The translations under genes and the position numbers were made by a program. From Druceiella hillmani (Eukaryota; Arthropoda; Insecta; Lepidoptera; Hepialidae): 64,000 bases of DNA. The notes below the pieces were generated by a model that saw only the letters and a program-made list of their open reading frames with translations, did no database searches and was not told where the DNA came from. Positions 1-12,439 of this stretch are shown here, piece by piece. Location: contig JAYKKI010000015.1 in NCBI GenBank assembly GCA_039881145.1, forward strand, positions 29,426,001 to 29,490,000, in the 5' to 3' direction. The stretch's first letter is position 1; each line of letters begins with the position of its first letter.

Positions 1-299
1 TTTGTGCAGGTTATGTCTAAAGTTATTTATGAAATATTTTTGTCTGTTTGTATGAGCATTACGTAAACCTTATTAAATAAATTTTGATAATGATTAAACC
101 ATAGTATTTAGTAGAGTCTGAAAAAGAATATAACACTTACTATATAGGACGTTAGAACTAGAGAAAGAAGAAAACAAATGTCAGTCTGCTCACAAAAATT
201 GAATTGATTCCAATTATGAGAAAAACCAGTGTAACATCATAAATGTTGTTAACAATACAATTTTGCAAAAAATTTTTTTATATATATTTTATTCTGTTT

Positions 300-671
300 T
301 TTTTTTAATGATCTGTTTAGAATTAAGTGTAATGATGATGCCCGCCACCTCGAAATAGGGTTCCCATGAGGTCGTGGCCCCGCTATCTCAATTATAGTAT
401 TAGTTTGTTGGTGATTTTATGGGCTTTGATCATAATACAGGTGTCATTGAAGCACTATGAGATTACCAGTAACTTTATATCCACAAGAAAACAGCTTTTG
501 CCATCTAGGGCTGGTTTTTCTTATCGCAGATATATTACTGATTAAAAAAATTATTAGGAGGATAACCTAGTATTAACCTCCTGATCATTATTACCTATTT
601 AGGAGAATTACCTATTATCCTAGACATTTCGAAAACGCTCTCAAAAGCGGTGTCAGGGGCCAGAACCATGT
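300..671. other. Degenerate GC-richer block upstream of LTR-like copy 1
   Basis: This block is richer in G+C than its surroundings, mainly at 340-395 (CCCGCCACCTCG, GAGGTCGTGGCC) and 628-665 (AAAACGCTCTCAAAAGCGG). I found no open frame of useful length and no terminal repeat. Read on the minus strand from about 668 there is a short open stretch (about 24 codons starting ATGGTTCTGGCC) that ends at a stop. It lies next to the LTR-like repeat and could be internal sequence of the same element or an older unrelated insertion. The 34-kb copy of that repeat does not carry it, because a transposon adjoins it there. Confidence 0.3.
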
Positions 672-1085
672 TTTTTATTGATATTACATATTATACCATA
701 ATAGTTTAATTATAAAGTATGTAGTTACTGTTGAATTAATTTTGCTCTGGTAGAACCGCGTTGACTCTTGAGATATCTCTTGACGAGAAATCCGGTCAAA
801 TAATCAGTAAAACTCTTGATGTTAGCGAGCAGAAAATGTAAAAGAGGAAATGCGATCACGGGATTACAGTTTATATACCCTCCATCCTAGACCGGAGGGG
901 ATGAATGACATTAATATAGACCAAATATTTTAATAGTTACACATTTATTACTTGAATAATTTTAAATTAAATATATTCTTGTGAGGTGGATTAAAATAGA
1001 TTAGCTTGCACAAGATAGGAACATATATTCCTCTATATTACACCTGTATATTTCTTTAAATTTTGGCTTCCTACTTAGTGGTACA
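672..1085 (-). mobile_element. LTR-like dispersed repeat, copy 1 (partly deleted)
   Basis: About 400 bp here are alignable, with small gaps, to 34708-35232. Shared blocks include TGGTAGAACCGCGT, ATATCTCTTGA, AAACTCTTGATGT, TTTATATACCCTCCAT and TGTGAGG.GGATTAAAATAG. Read on the minus strand the repeat has a TATA-like box (GGGTATATAA, 870-879), a downstream T-rich leader and a terminus near 720 ending AACTACA. The other terminus starts TGTACC/TGTAAC near 1085, so TGTA...TACA ends are possible, as in LTRs. This copy lacks about 80 bp present in copy 2 (35135-35215). No primer-binding site or gag/pol is visible, so a solo LTR is an inference; an unclassified DNA element is the alternative. Confidence 0.5.
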
Positions 1086-1125
1086 CACACACACATACAT
1101 ACACATGTATTTATATATGTGTATG

Positions 1126-1171
<46 letters not shown>

Positions 1172-1204
1172 TATATATACATACATACAAACACACATAT
1201 ACAC
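1083..1204. repeat. Compound CA/CATA/TA microsatellite
   Basis: A (CA)n tract (1083-1096), CATA units and a pure (TA)n core at about 1128-1167 are followed by ATAC and ACAC units. It starts exactly where LTR-like copy 1 stops. Short open frames across it (about 60-70 codons of Tyr/Ile/Thr/His) are microsatellite artefacts. Confidence 0.9.
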
Positions 1205-2654
1205 TGGGAGAAGTCCAAAAGTTCGCAGACTTAAGAAGAAGGGAATGGGTTAATAACACTTTCTTTACGTTCTAAATATGGATTTATTAAAGGAATATTT
1301 GTCAAATGTTAGCCCTAGAAAGTGACTCGTTTACTAGATATAGCCCTACAAACAAGTCTGTTTGGAAGAAAACTGCGACCATGGGGTAAATTACATTTAT
1401 TACGTGACAAATTTTATACATGGAAAGCTAATTTATTGTGTATATTGGTAACTGACCTAGGGGTACTACCTTTGTAGTGAATATTATTGCTTGAACCGAC
1501 AATCTATTATACTGGTATCATATACAGAACACAACTAAAATATACAAGTATATGGTTAAAACATATGCATATATGAAAACAGAAAATAGCGTTTCATTTC
1601 ATAGAAGCACTATACGCTTTTAAAGAAAAGTAATCTTTATGCTCCAATATAGCTTTATATGGAAATAATAAAATAGAATTTCAATCTGTTTCCCGTGTGC
1701 AAGTTTTCCCTTTCACACTTTTTTTATTTTCCACGAGCGCTTCTCTAATTTCACATGGAGCGAGTCGAAATGGTAAAGTACACCAAATCCGTACTCGATG
1801 TACGTGGGTACATGATGGTACTTTGATAACGAACATCTCTAACAATCTTGAGTAGACAACTGCTGATAAAGCGAGCTTTATGTTTTTATTTTATTTAAAT
1901 TTTTTTTGATGTACACATCTATATCTGCATCTATAGATCTTACCAAAAATCATATCTGGGACAACTTTAATATATACGTTGAAGTCTGCAATAAATATAT
2001 CCTGAAATTGTTACAATATCAGTAAATAGAAATTGTGCAGAAGATTATGTGCCATTTGCATGACCAAAAATATAAGTACTTACAAATATGATGAAATATT
2101 ATTTGACTTCTGTGTACAAATACCTATATAGGATATAAAATATTTGACTATTGCCATGTTTTGAAAATAAGTTTTTGAAAATTCTAATTTAAAACTTAAA
2201 TATAAGTCATAATAAAAATTGCTTCACTAGTTATAGTATGTTGTCACGTGTGTTTTATGTCGCACTAAGGGTTCGTTGCCGTCCTATGCATGTAGGACTA
2301 CGATAAAAACCCCTTTTACGTGTTTTTGTGATTATTTTAAGTACTATATTGCTTCAAGAAGTTGCATTAAACAGGTTTCGCTAATTTTTTCTGTTTATCT
2401 CTTGATTTTTTTTATCATTTAGAACATTTTTCTTCACTCGATTTTATTGTCAAGAGCAAAAGGTATGCTTTCAAAATTTCACTTTATGGTTATATTTTTT
2501 GGTAATTTAATTTATCATACTGGTTTTTTCGAAGGTTGCTAAGTCATGGAATCGGTACTTCCCAATACTCATATCATCCATTCCGGGATACCCCAATGTG
2601 TTAGGCAGCTAATATTTTCCTCTTCAGCTCCATAACAATAATATAAATTAAACG

Positions 2655-2969
2655 ATGTGATAAAACATCGAATTTTGTAACGTGGACGCGACGTCGGGGT
2701 TAGCGACGTGATAACCCTTGCTTGCTCCCGTGTGATGGCACGTTTTATTGTCAACACGGTCGCGTTGAGAATAAAATAAGATAACGGGCCTTAACTCCAG
2801 CGCTGCGCCAATATTTGCAGTTGGGTACATTATTTGGTTAACGATAAACATATAATAAAACATGTAAATATAGCTGTAAATAGTAGCCGAAATTTAATAC
2901 GACTCGTTTAGTTTTAGACACGAATTGAGGCTATCTTAATCGCCATTTTTAATTTCGGCCATGGCCGAA
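2655..2969. other. GC-richer patch, possible regulatory or old repeat sequence
   Basis: From 2680 to 2815 there are many CpGs (GGACGCGACGTCGGGGTTAG, AACACGGTCGCGTTG, CAGCGCTGCGCC) in otherwise AT-rich DNA. At 2954-2969 lies a perfect 16-bp palindrome, TTCGGCCATGGCCGAA, preceded by CGCCATTTTT. The patch therefore has three GCCAT/ATGGC cores, the core bound by Pho/YY1 proteins. Minus-strand open frames of 60-70 codons cross the patch but match no family I know. Regulatory function is inferred only from composition and motif clustering. Confidence 0.3.
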
Positions 2970-4310
2970 CGCACTTTGCGTCATTTCATTTAAATTTCTT
3001 TAAAATTGGGTAAAGAAGTTTTTTAAGAGTACCAAATAGGTAATTTAAAAGTGGAATACCACATTCAAAGATATTTGTAAATATTTTAATCGAGAATCTA
3101 ATATAAAGTACTCCTTTATTATCTTCTATTTGCATTGATATATTATCTGAAAGAAGAATGTTGTGTTACTCTCCTACTAATATGACATTGAATGAATGAA
3201 AATTTCTTAGAATCAAACAGAATTTCAGTACGAAGTTTCTGGGAAGATCCAGGAAAATAATGAGGTAAGAGTCCAAAAATAATGAAAGTCAATATGTTAA
3301 ACTAACAAGCATTACCATCCTAATGTTGCGATCGAAGTGTCAGCGTCTTACGTTACGTCCACCCCTCTTCAGCTACTGTTAGTCAACAAAATTAATATTC
3401 GTATATTTTGGTATCGGACCAAAGTATTGCAACTATCAATTAAATACTTGCCATTAGTATTGGATGAGCCTTATCTTAAAAAAGTACTGTAAATAAATGT
3501 TTTTTTGTGTTCCGTTGCGAAATTGTCAAAACGAAATGATTATGGAATTACTTTGGTGTCATCCATCGGTCACAGGCGATTTTCTCGAAAAAAATTAACG
3601 TAAAATTTGAAATTTAACACAGAGAATGGCCTAATTATAGGCGTGAATTATAAAAAGTAAAAGTAAATAAATTTTTATTCTGGGGGTTAATTAAAGAGGG
3701 TTAATTGGGAAAAAAAATCAAGGGAACCGTGTAACGTGTCAAATGAAAACATATTGAAGCGAGAATTCGACAATACATATGAGGTATTTTTTTATGAATT
3801 TGTCTGAACATTTTTCGGGAAAAATATTTAAAAATTGGTGTCTCCTACCCTTTTCACCAAAAGGATCGCTAAGAAAAATTTGAAAAAAAATTATGAACAT
3901 TGATATAGATTGAATTCAACTAACCAGGATGGAAAAATGCTGGCTCGGTTAGTTATTACAGACAATTAAATTTTTATTTTCTTTGTAACAGCTAATCATT
4001 GGTTTTAGAAAAAGTTTTTCGAACAAAAATATTTCTGACGATCTGACGAACAATTTTGTCCTTACGCGTTTTTCAAAATTTTTAATTTTTCTCGGGCAAA
4101 ATGCTTTCCACTCAGCTCCGCGTACACGCGATGTAACATAAGCAATAATATTCTCATACACATTGGTACCATCGGTGGCGGGTAGCGTCCAAAGCCGGCA
4201 GCAGTGCAGCATACACAATGTTTGGTCTTAATTTTACCCAGCATTATAATATAAGCAGCTTAACTGAGAAAGAATGAGAATATATCTTTACTATCATAAA
4301 GCCCGAACGG

Positions 4311-4367
4311 CGTGGCCTAAGTCATAGTTTTCACATGAAATCTAATTTGACATGAACTTAGGCCACG
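4311..4367. repeat. GC-rich inverted repeat
   Basis: Left arm CGTGGCCTAAGTCAT (4311-4325) pairs with right arm ATGAACTTAGGCCACG (4352-4367). There is one extra base in the right arm and a 26-base loop. No flanking duplication is obvious. It may be a MITE remnant or a transcribed hairpin. Confidence 0.55.
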
Positions 4368-5102
4368 AATATATTTACAGCTCGAAAAAAGAAGTTCAAT
4401 TTTTACAAATAATATTTTTTAATATAATGACTTTTATATAAAGTTATATGAAACATAAGTACATTATTGTGAAACGTAATAGACAGAGATATAGCAGTAT
4501 TAAAGGCAGTAGTAACTATTTGGTTATTTTGTAGGGATTTTTATTTCTAGAAAAATTACTCGTTATTAAACGCTTTTAGAGTTTTTAGGTTTGCTTACGT
4601 AATTAAGTCAAAATCTTGGGGACTACAAACTTCAAATTTGGTACGTCGCAAATGTATATCAGTATTCAAACACAGGAGTGGGTCAAAAATGTTAATGTGT
4701 GTGCCCTGTATTTATTTATATATTGTAGGATATTAGGTCATCAAAAACATGTTTTTTTCCGAAAAGGTTTAAAAACTTGACTTTTACCTGTCGCTCTTTT
4801 CTTTTCCAAAATAATGGTGTTAAAATTTAAAAAGAAAACATAGAAAATGTAAATTGTTATTAGGTCTCAAGTAAAAATTTGTCGACGCTAAGAAAGATTT
4901 CACGTTCGAGATCTGTTAACGCTGCTGGGATCTTGAAAAACAAATTTGTCTAAAACCACTCTGTGTATAATATTAGGGTTAAAACTTCATTACAAACCGT
5001 CTAGCATAAAACAATGAAATTATGGATTTTTAGCGTTACTGAAAATGCGGATACATAAAGGCCTTAAGCACTAAATGACAATACTAATGTCGACTTGAAG
5101 TG

Positions 5103-5163
5103 CGTACCCGAAGCGTATGATGCCTAGTGTACTACCGTACCCGAAGCGTATGATGCCTAGTGT
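5103..5163. repeat. 28-bp direct repeat, two copies
   Basis: Two identical 28-bp blocks beginning CGTACCCGAAGCGTATGATG lie at 5103-5130 and 5136-5163, five bases apart. A third weaker echo (GATACCTAGTGAC) follows. It looks like a recent local duplication with CpGs, in contrast to its AT-rich setting. Confidence 0.8.
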
Positions 5164-5390
5164 GATACCTAGTGACTTTACAATGTTTAGTGACTAATTA
5201 AGAATATAATTATAATTTAATTAATTTATAATTTCTGTTTAAATAGTTAATGGGTTAATAAAAATATACATTTAATTTTAGAAAGTTGCGTACAGTCAAC
5301 TTCATTTGTCATCATATTTATTTTTAATAATAAAATATTAATCTTGCTTTCATAATTATTTCAGTTTCCAACAGCTTTTCAGTTAAAAAA

Positions 5391-5675
5391 TATTCACAAT
5401 TAAATAAAACTACGTGATGTAGTATTATTTCTACTTTGTGAATAATGAATTTCTACAAAATTAACGCCAAATATACTTAGTATTTGAAAACAGCCGATTT
5501 GGCTACATTGGCAATATTGTACCGTTGTCTCCGAAATAAATTTCGATACGATACAAAGCATTCGGTTCAACAAAACGTGCATAAAGTGTAAACTTACTTC
5601 ACGTGAATATCAAAAGAAAGTAGAAATAATACTACATTACGTAGTTTCATTTAATTGTGAATATTGAATTTCTAC
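5391..5675. mobile_element. Hairpin (fold-back) element, copy A
   Basis: The left arm TTCACAATTAAATAAAACTA...TTCTACTTT (5392-5437) is the inverted complement of the right arm ending ACGTAGTTTCATTTAATTGT near 5659. Each arm is followed by a version of the same tail: GTGAATAATGAATTTCTAC then AAAATTAACGCCAAATATA after the left arm (5438-5476), and GTGAATATTGAATTTCTAC then TATATTTTACGCC after the right arm. About 130 bp between the first tail and the right arm are unrelated to the core of the other copies. Related copies are at 16180, 23260 and 51585. A 60-codon minus-strand frame here is part of the element and not a gene. Confidence 0.75.
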
Positions 5676-6789
5676 TATATTTTACGCCTCTAGTCGATCA
5701 TTACTTTATTTAGGTTAACCATGCCAACATCGCAAAAAGAGAAAGACCCTGTGATGAAATTTCAGATGCAACAAAATTGTTTGCTGCTCTTGTTGTCCTT
5801 TTAATTCCATCTGATGAATAATATGCTAAATGATAGCTTTATCTATTGTGTTACCTATTTATATGTTTCCGCATTAGATATTATTGTAAATTCTTAACAT
5901 ATCCACTTCCTTTCTCTTCTGCCATTCCTGATCGAAGATATTCCTTCCAGCTCCCCGTGGTTTCCGTCTAGTATACCAAAAATGTATTAAAAGGTCAAGT
6001 ATGGGATATAATTTTAATTATTTCACTTCTGTCAAATTGTTTTGTTTTATTTTATATGGAACAACCTAAGGATTTAACTCCAAGCGTGAGGTTAAAGTTA
6101 CCAAGTGGAAAGTTACAATTAGTACATTAAGGTAATCTGTACAAAACAAAGTGTATTGAACAAATATCTGGGATTAACAATAGTTTAAATTTTCGATTTC
6201 GTTATAAAGTTAGTCATTGTAAAATTCAAGCCGAAATTAAAAAAAACACATCTATAACAGTCAATAATAAATATTGAAATGACCCAAATATCTAAGCTTC
6301 TTACAAGAGTAAATCAATTGCTTGCAAATATTCTCATACAACATTTTTTTGAACACTGGCGGAAACACTTCTAACTAATAAAATATAAGTACATTATAAA
6401 AAATTGTAAAATTATAAACTTGAATTGGAAGTTTTGTCAAAATATTTATTACATAAATAATTTTTTCTATTTACACCACGAAATATACTATAGAGCATAG
6501 ATTAGCATCAGAGAATATGCAATAACATCTATAAATATACGTATTAGTGTTCTCAATATTGACTACATTTTCAGCTATTTTTTACAGCTTATACGCAATT
6601 GTAACAAGTTTAATTCAAGTAGCTGCGTCCGCGAACTCGTATGCCCAGGTGACTGCAAAACACACATTTACCGTTTTCTATATGTATACTTCCACATTGC
6701 TCTTTAAGCTAGGCTCATTCTGCTAATATATATACGGGTGAGAAACTTCATTGTGCGATTAAAAAAAATACTTAGCGCCATCTATTGAT

Positions 6790-7400
6790 GTACATAGTTT
6801 CAATCAAATTCCAATAGTAGTCTGGAGACTATGGAAGTCAAACTATAATTTTCTAATTCCAGTGCTTTTATTCTTTTCTAGAAATATTTTACACATTTTT
6901 GTCGTCTATTTGGGACCACTATTTTGTTAAAACACAAAATGGTTAGATCACTCGCCAATGGTAAAGCTTAAAATTTGCGAATATCCCTTTTTCCTCATTA
7001 CACCGTCGATCTCAACCAGATCTCCTACAGCTGTTCCAGTAAAATAGTTCCGAACCATTACTTTATTATTTATATGTTGTACTATACACCCAAAACGGTC
7101 TGTATTTATTCGCTTATAATATGTGGTTAACAAAACCCTGTCCTGTCATATTTAGGATATATCGGTTCAATAATGGTTTCTTAACTACCACATCTCGAAG
7201 TAGGCCAAAAGTTAAGAGGCGATTTTTTACAGTTGAAGCTGATACTATATTATCTACTATTTATTCAGGTTGCAAGCAATATTCAGAATTTGCAAGTAAT
7301 TTATTACGGTTTAGCCATTATTACAATAAATCTGTCCTTTTTACAAGTAGTGACATATGGCCTTGGTTAAACTCCCAGTTTCCTGTTCCTCAATAATGTG
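6790..7400 (-). pseudogene. Tc1-like transposase relic
   Basis: Read on the minus strand, three segments follow the order of a Tc1 transposase. A helix-turn-helix segment near 7330-7155 reads SASTVKNRLL then VVVKKPLLNRYI, like the paired-type DNA-binding domain. The catalytic-core segment at 7133-6948 reads VMVRNYF.GTAVGDLVEIDG, the counterpart of the family's VMVWGCFS..GVGDLV.IDG. The segment around 6935-6870 reads FVF*QNSGPK*TTKMCK, the counterpart of FQQDNDPKHTSK.CK with two stops. The portion that should carry the first catalytic Asp is missing between the first two segments, and the second catalytic Asp is changed to Asn. Frames shift between segments. Terminal inverted repeats are not visible. 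The enzyme would have cut and pasted its own element; this copy is dead. Confidence 0.75.
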
Positions 7401-8439
7401 AAGTGAACACTATTTGGAAAAGATACAAAGTTTTTAGCAATGTGTCTCTAAAAACAGCCATCCGTTCCTAACACAACAATTGTAAACCACATTTCAATTG
7501 TAATTGTTTTTCTTAACCCATTTTGCATTAAGCAGTTGGCTAATTCCTATATTTGTTTTTACAACGGAACTAAATTCACTCCATTTCAAAATATATAAAA
7601 TAGAAATATTTTAAATTTATTATGAATGAAGATAGCATTAATAAAATTTTACTCTTGCGCAAGGATCATTATACTCAAGAATTTGTTAGCATGTCTTTAA
7701 TACTGAGTCTTTGTTTTTGTCGAATATTAAAACAATATATTATATTCAATTGTAACAGTATAACGATTTGTTACTTATATTGTTACATTTGAATATGTAT
7801 ATGAAGTCAAATTATCAAAAAGTAAAAATATTATATTTATGAAAATATTAACTTTATATACATGCATATAAACTTTATGATGGTATCTTTCACTTTCTCA
7901 CACCACTTTTGTTGTCAGAAGTGGACTAATAAAATTATGTACCCATGACTTTATTGTGTACATCATGTCGTGAGTCACTTCCTATTATTAACTCCGGTCA
8001 TATCGCTGTTTGTCGCTTGTATTTCGTTTTGTATCTTCCCTTGTCTTTCCATTGCTTATAGGCTGACAGCCTAAATATACAAATATGTTCGTATATTTGC
8101 TTAAATGTGTTTAAACAATAAATATTATTTATTTTTTATGTGTGCCTAAGATTAATTAAAAGGCGGTATTTTCGTAACAAAAACGGTTAGGTAATTCAAA
8201 CATGTAGCCGTGTGCAAATTGCTAAATAATGGCAGCGAGATAAAAGCTACAACAACCTTATATAAAGTCAACAGTTATTTTTTCCTTCATTCTTTAACAT
8301 ATTGCTTGTTTGGCTGCGTTCCATGTATGAGATATGCTGCTCTACGCAGTAGTGCCTATATTAGAGAAATCCGTGATTTTACTTTGCTTAAGGCTACATG
8401 TTCAGTTAGTTGTAACTCTCTTCTGAGAATGACTTGATT

Positions 8440-10330
8440 ATCTTCCTCTTTGAAAGCCAAAATATACACCAAAGAGCAATCTGGTTGTACTAAGACAGTG
8501 TAATAATAATTTTAAACCACAAATATTTTGGTTCATCTTCATTGAAGCTTACGCATATCAAATTAAATTCAGAATTATGATATACACCATTTTAATTGAA
8601 TAATATAGTACTCTTGAAACTTATGTAAGTTAAAAAGTAACACGATTTTACATTTAAGCAACTTTATATAATCTTTGGTAACTAGTATAACTTTTGGGTT
8701 CAATTTTTAAGATGTTCACTTTGTACAATATTGCTTCCACCGTAATTTCTAATTACAAATTTTCTATCTTAAAATTTGTAACGTCAAGGGGAAGTTTAAT
8801 ATCCTTAAGACTAAATAAAAATCTTGCGAATATATGTATAGAATGTATTTCTTCAGCTATCTTTGCCCGAGGTATTTTAAGCGATTTAGGTTACTAAGTA
8901 TTTTATCCTTATTAATAAAAATATTTGCGTCTATTTTTCAACAACACAACTCTAGTAAAAGTCACTAAAGATGTACTTGAAAAATTACAGTCGTCTTACT
9001 ATATTCATGCTCCTTGATTTAAGCATCATACTAACGTAGAGTTAGCATGAGATTTATATTTTATTAGTCTATTTGAAGTCTGGTCCTCCATAAGGCGGAG
9101 TTGTTAATGTTCTTTTTACTTCCTTTCAATATTTATTGATACTGTCGTTCGAAAACTTTCATTGGTAAATATCATTTGTAGGTGGAAACATTTACAAGCT
9201 CTGACATATATCACCTTATTTTTACTGTTATAACCTGATCTGCTATTAAAATATGGGTATTTTAACCAATCCAACTAAGTTCCAATTCATTGTTATTATT
9301 AGTATTTATAGTTTCCTATCTAGTTTGTAGGTATAGCAGACGTCATTGAATATGATTGTCATTAAAGGTACGGTAATTTCTTTATACAGAATTTTAAAAG
9401 ATCATGGCAGATCCAGGGTTCAGTAGAAAACAAATGTTTAAAAATATTTTCGGGGTATTATTCCTTTTGAAGCTAAGCCCATCTCAGCCAAATGTTCTCT
9501 TAATTGCTTGATTATGTATGGAGTTTAGCTATTTCCATAGTTTCTATTATTAAAATCTCTGCCTTCGTATTGCAGTTTTTTATAATAAAATTTATAGAAT
9601 ATTAATAAAATTTCTTTCTTATTTTTCATTTCAGTTATATTACAAATATGCAGTAAAATATTGTTCGTATAAAAATAAAATAAAAATCGTGCATTAAAGG
9701 GTTAACAAAAGTATTAAAAATGCTTTACAAAATTGGATTTTAGTTTTAACAAGGCGAACTTTTTCAGGGAGCACATTCCATTAAAGACTCGAAGACGGTC
9801 TATTAACATTCTGATTGCGGCCTCACCTACATTTTCTAATTTTGATGTATGAAAACGTATTCACTGGCAACTATTTTTAATTAGGGTATTAATCTAAAAC
9901 CATCTAGAAGAAACTTTAGTCAAAGATTAAAATATAGACAAGCGTATAAGATATTGCATTTTTTTATTTATGGAAGTGCGATGAACCTTTGTAAATAATA
10001 ATAAATAAATAAATATAAGACGTTACAGTATCAAAATAAGTTTTAATTTAAATTACTAATAAACAATGAATTTTCAATAAAATCTTTATGGTAGTCAAGT
10101 AAAAAGTTAATTTCTCACTCGACACGTCGTTTTAGGATTTTTTATTTTAATAATTTGACGTAGATTTGTCTACACGGAGAATTTTGAAATTTTATTTAAA
10201 TCACAAATTAAGAGAATACACTAATTCAACCTAAATTTTTACCGCACAAAAGGGAGTATAACTTGTGTACAAGCAATCATATTGCCATTTTGGGTTAAAT
10301 AAATTTAGAATATTAAATTGTTTCACTTTA
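8440..10330. other. AT-rich stretch with no recognised feature
   Basis: I see no coding family, strong inverted repeat or tandem repeat here. An exon-like TTTTTCAG acceptor near 9770 is followed by stops in all frames. Confidence 0.5.
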
Positions 10331-10341
10331 GCTATGTCCTA

Positions 10342-10512
10342 ACTTTGTGTCGAATTTTAAGTTACTAAGTTGACAACCTGTATGTCAAGAACGATACAAA
10401 TCTTCGAGAATATTTTAATATGTTTTACCTTTGTGTCGAATTTCAAGTTCATTTTAATTACTAGAATGTCAAAGGTAAAACAAGTGTTCGAAAACATTTA
10501 ATAAAATTGAAA
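10342..10512. repeat. Diverged ~86-bp tandem duplication
   Basis: CTTTGTGTCGAATTTTAAGT at 10343 recurs as CTTTGTGTCGAATTTCAAGT at 10429, and weaker similarity follows in both units (ATGTCAA...TTCGA). The second unit also contains a 12-bp inverted repeat, GTTTTACCTTTG / CAAAGGTAAAAC. Confidence 0.55.
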
Positions 10513-10922
10513 AATTAAATTATACCATATTTTATTTTTAAATCGCAACACCAATAGTTTTTATCAGTACCTCACATTAGTGATAATTATCATTTGAAAG
10601 ATTTTCGAAGATTGTACCTAAATTTAGAGATAAAATCAATGTATGTAGGTTTAGAAGGCAAATAAATTGTTTAGAGAAATATTTTTGCTAATCGAATTTT
10701 CGATTAAAGTGACGTAATTTACATGTAAAATAGTATAGAAATTTTCCTTATATACATTTTTGGATCACATTACTATAACACAAATGAAATGAAAATATTA
10801 ACACAAATGAAACAACCATGAATGCATATAGAATAGATTCAAGATAATATAAAATGTTATTGTCACACAATATCTAAACAATTACTTAAATAATGTTATA
10901 ATTGAAGAATAAGGCAAGATCA

Positions 10923-11134
10923 ATTATATTATATTATATTATATTATATTATATTATATTATATTATATTATATTATATTATATTATATTATATTATATT
11001 ATATTATATTATATTATATTATATTATATTATATTATATTATATTATATTATATTATATTATATTATATTATATTATATTATATTATATTATATTATATT
11101 ATATTATATTATATTATATTATATTATATTATTT
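10923..11134. repeat. (ATTAT)n pentanucleotide satellite, about 42 copies
   Basis: A near-perfect 5-bp repeat runs for about 210 bp. The 81-codon open frame through it (repeating Tyr-Tyr-Ile-Ile-Leu) exists only because 15 bases give five codons without a stop. The array is unusually long and uniform, so it is probably young and length-polymorphic. Confidence 0.97.
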
Positions 11135-11172
11135 TAAAAGTAAATAATAGCTCACAAATACTCTTTAATTTC

Positions 11173-11218
11173 ATCACAAGATTAATAACTGAGTTAATTC
11201 AGTTATTAATCTTGTGAT
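11173..11218. repeat. Perfect 20-bp-arm hairpin
   Basis: ATCACAAGATTAATAACTGA (11173-11192) and its exact complement (11199-11218) are separated by a 6-base loop, GTTAAT. It lies 39 bp after the pentanucleotide satellite. No terminal duplication is visible. A transcript across it would form a very stable stem. Confidence 0.95.
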
Positions 11219-12439
11219 TTTACAATAATGAATGGTTTTAGCTACCACGTGACACTTGTTTCATTATGTTTCTATTTGTATTCGTTCGCTAACGTTTAGT
11301 GGCCCAAAGCTGCCGGTCGTTTTTTGGACCCTGGACACACTGGAGTAATATATTTATTATACACGTATTGCCATCTATTGACTCCTGAAATACTATTTTT
11401 GTTAATTATAAATCAATTATATTCCCGAATGGTAAGTATCTTGTATTCATGTCCATGCCATGGCATATATGTGTATAAATTTTTGTAGAGATCGGTTGAT
11501 AAGTTGTGGGGTGAGACTGAAATAAAAAATAAGCTTATTTTCGTATTTGTAATATTAGCATCTATGGATGTAACGATATAGGTAATGAAAAATATTAGAG
11601 GCGTGTAATTCGTATAAGAAATGAGAAATACGAGTTAAAAAATAAATATACCATAATTTTATTTTACATAGACAAATAAAATGAAATGAAACATTACATT
11701 TATGGTACTCATTATTTTCAATATTGCAGTATATTAATTTTGAAAATTGATTTGTGTTCCAAAAATGTTTTTGTTTCTATTAACATTAAGTGTAATATTA
11801 ATAAAATGTCGGAAATTAAATTTATCTGTAAGTACATTAATTAAGTTTTAACGCCTTAAATCGTTTAAGATTTTAATTAGTTAAAAAAATTGTCAAGTCT
11901 ACTTAAGAATTTGTAAAAATGGGGTTCCACAGACATTTCATAAAATCAACATATTAATGTAATGTAGCTGAAATAATTTTATACAAATGTGTTTATTTAG
12001 GCATTACTTTTATGATCGCTTGGAAACGTTTCTTCGCAATGGTTTACATTACAAACCATTTTGAATGTTTTACAAAATTTAAAAGAAAAAACAAAAATCG
12101 AAAAATCAAATATTTAGTTTGTTACGTAATGATTGCATCGTAGGGTTGCAAATTATTGATTTTCGAATCTTTTTTCTTCACCTTTTTACAAAACTGGTAG
12201 TAGTTTTATATCCGGTTAGTTGGTCTGTCGTTTCATTATGGATTGCTAAAATCAACCTAGTGAAAGTTTGGTTCGCGCATTGCCGGTTCCGTACCTGGTT
12301 TAAAGGAAAATTACTTTATTTATCAGAAGTCAATTAGTAATATGTTCAACAAGTATTTAATAATATATAATATTATTAAGTGGGGGGTCATATACGAGTA
12401 TGTTATTGTCAATATCTAAGAAACTGTGACAATTTATCT

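Noticed and set aside
1001..1275. Overlapping Tyr/Ile/Thr/His-rich open frames on both strands
   Set aside because: They are translations of the CA/TA microsatellite.
5400..5582. 60-codon minus-strand frame, and a similar 61-codon frame at 23205-23390
   Set aside because: Both lie in the hairpin element and reflect its repeated sequence.
6774..6786. AGCGCCATCTATTG, an insect CTCF-like core (AGATGGCGC on the minus strand)
   Set aside because: A single 9-bp match at the edge of a Tc1 relic; a similar GCCATCTATTGAC at 11371 suggests it may be repeat-derived.
9765..9840. TTTTTCAG followed by GC-richer sequence, considered as an exon
   Set aside because: Stops in every frame within a few codons and no donor.
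10902..11147. 81-codon frame of repeating Tyr-Tyr-Ile-Ile-Leu
   Set aside because: An artefact of the ATTAT pentanucleotide array.
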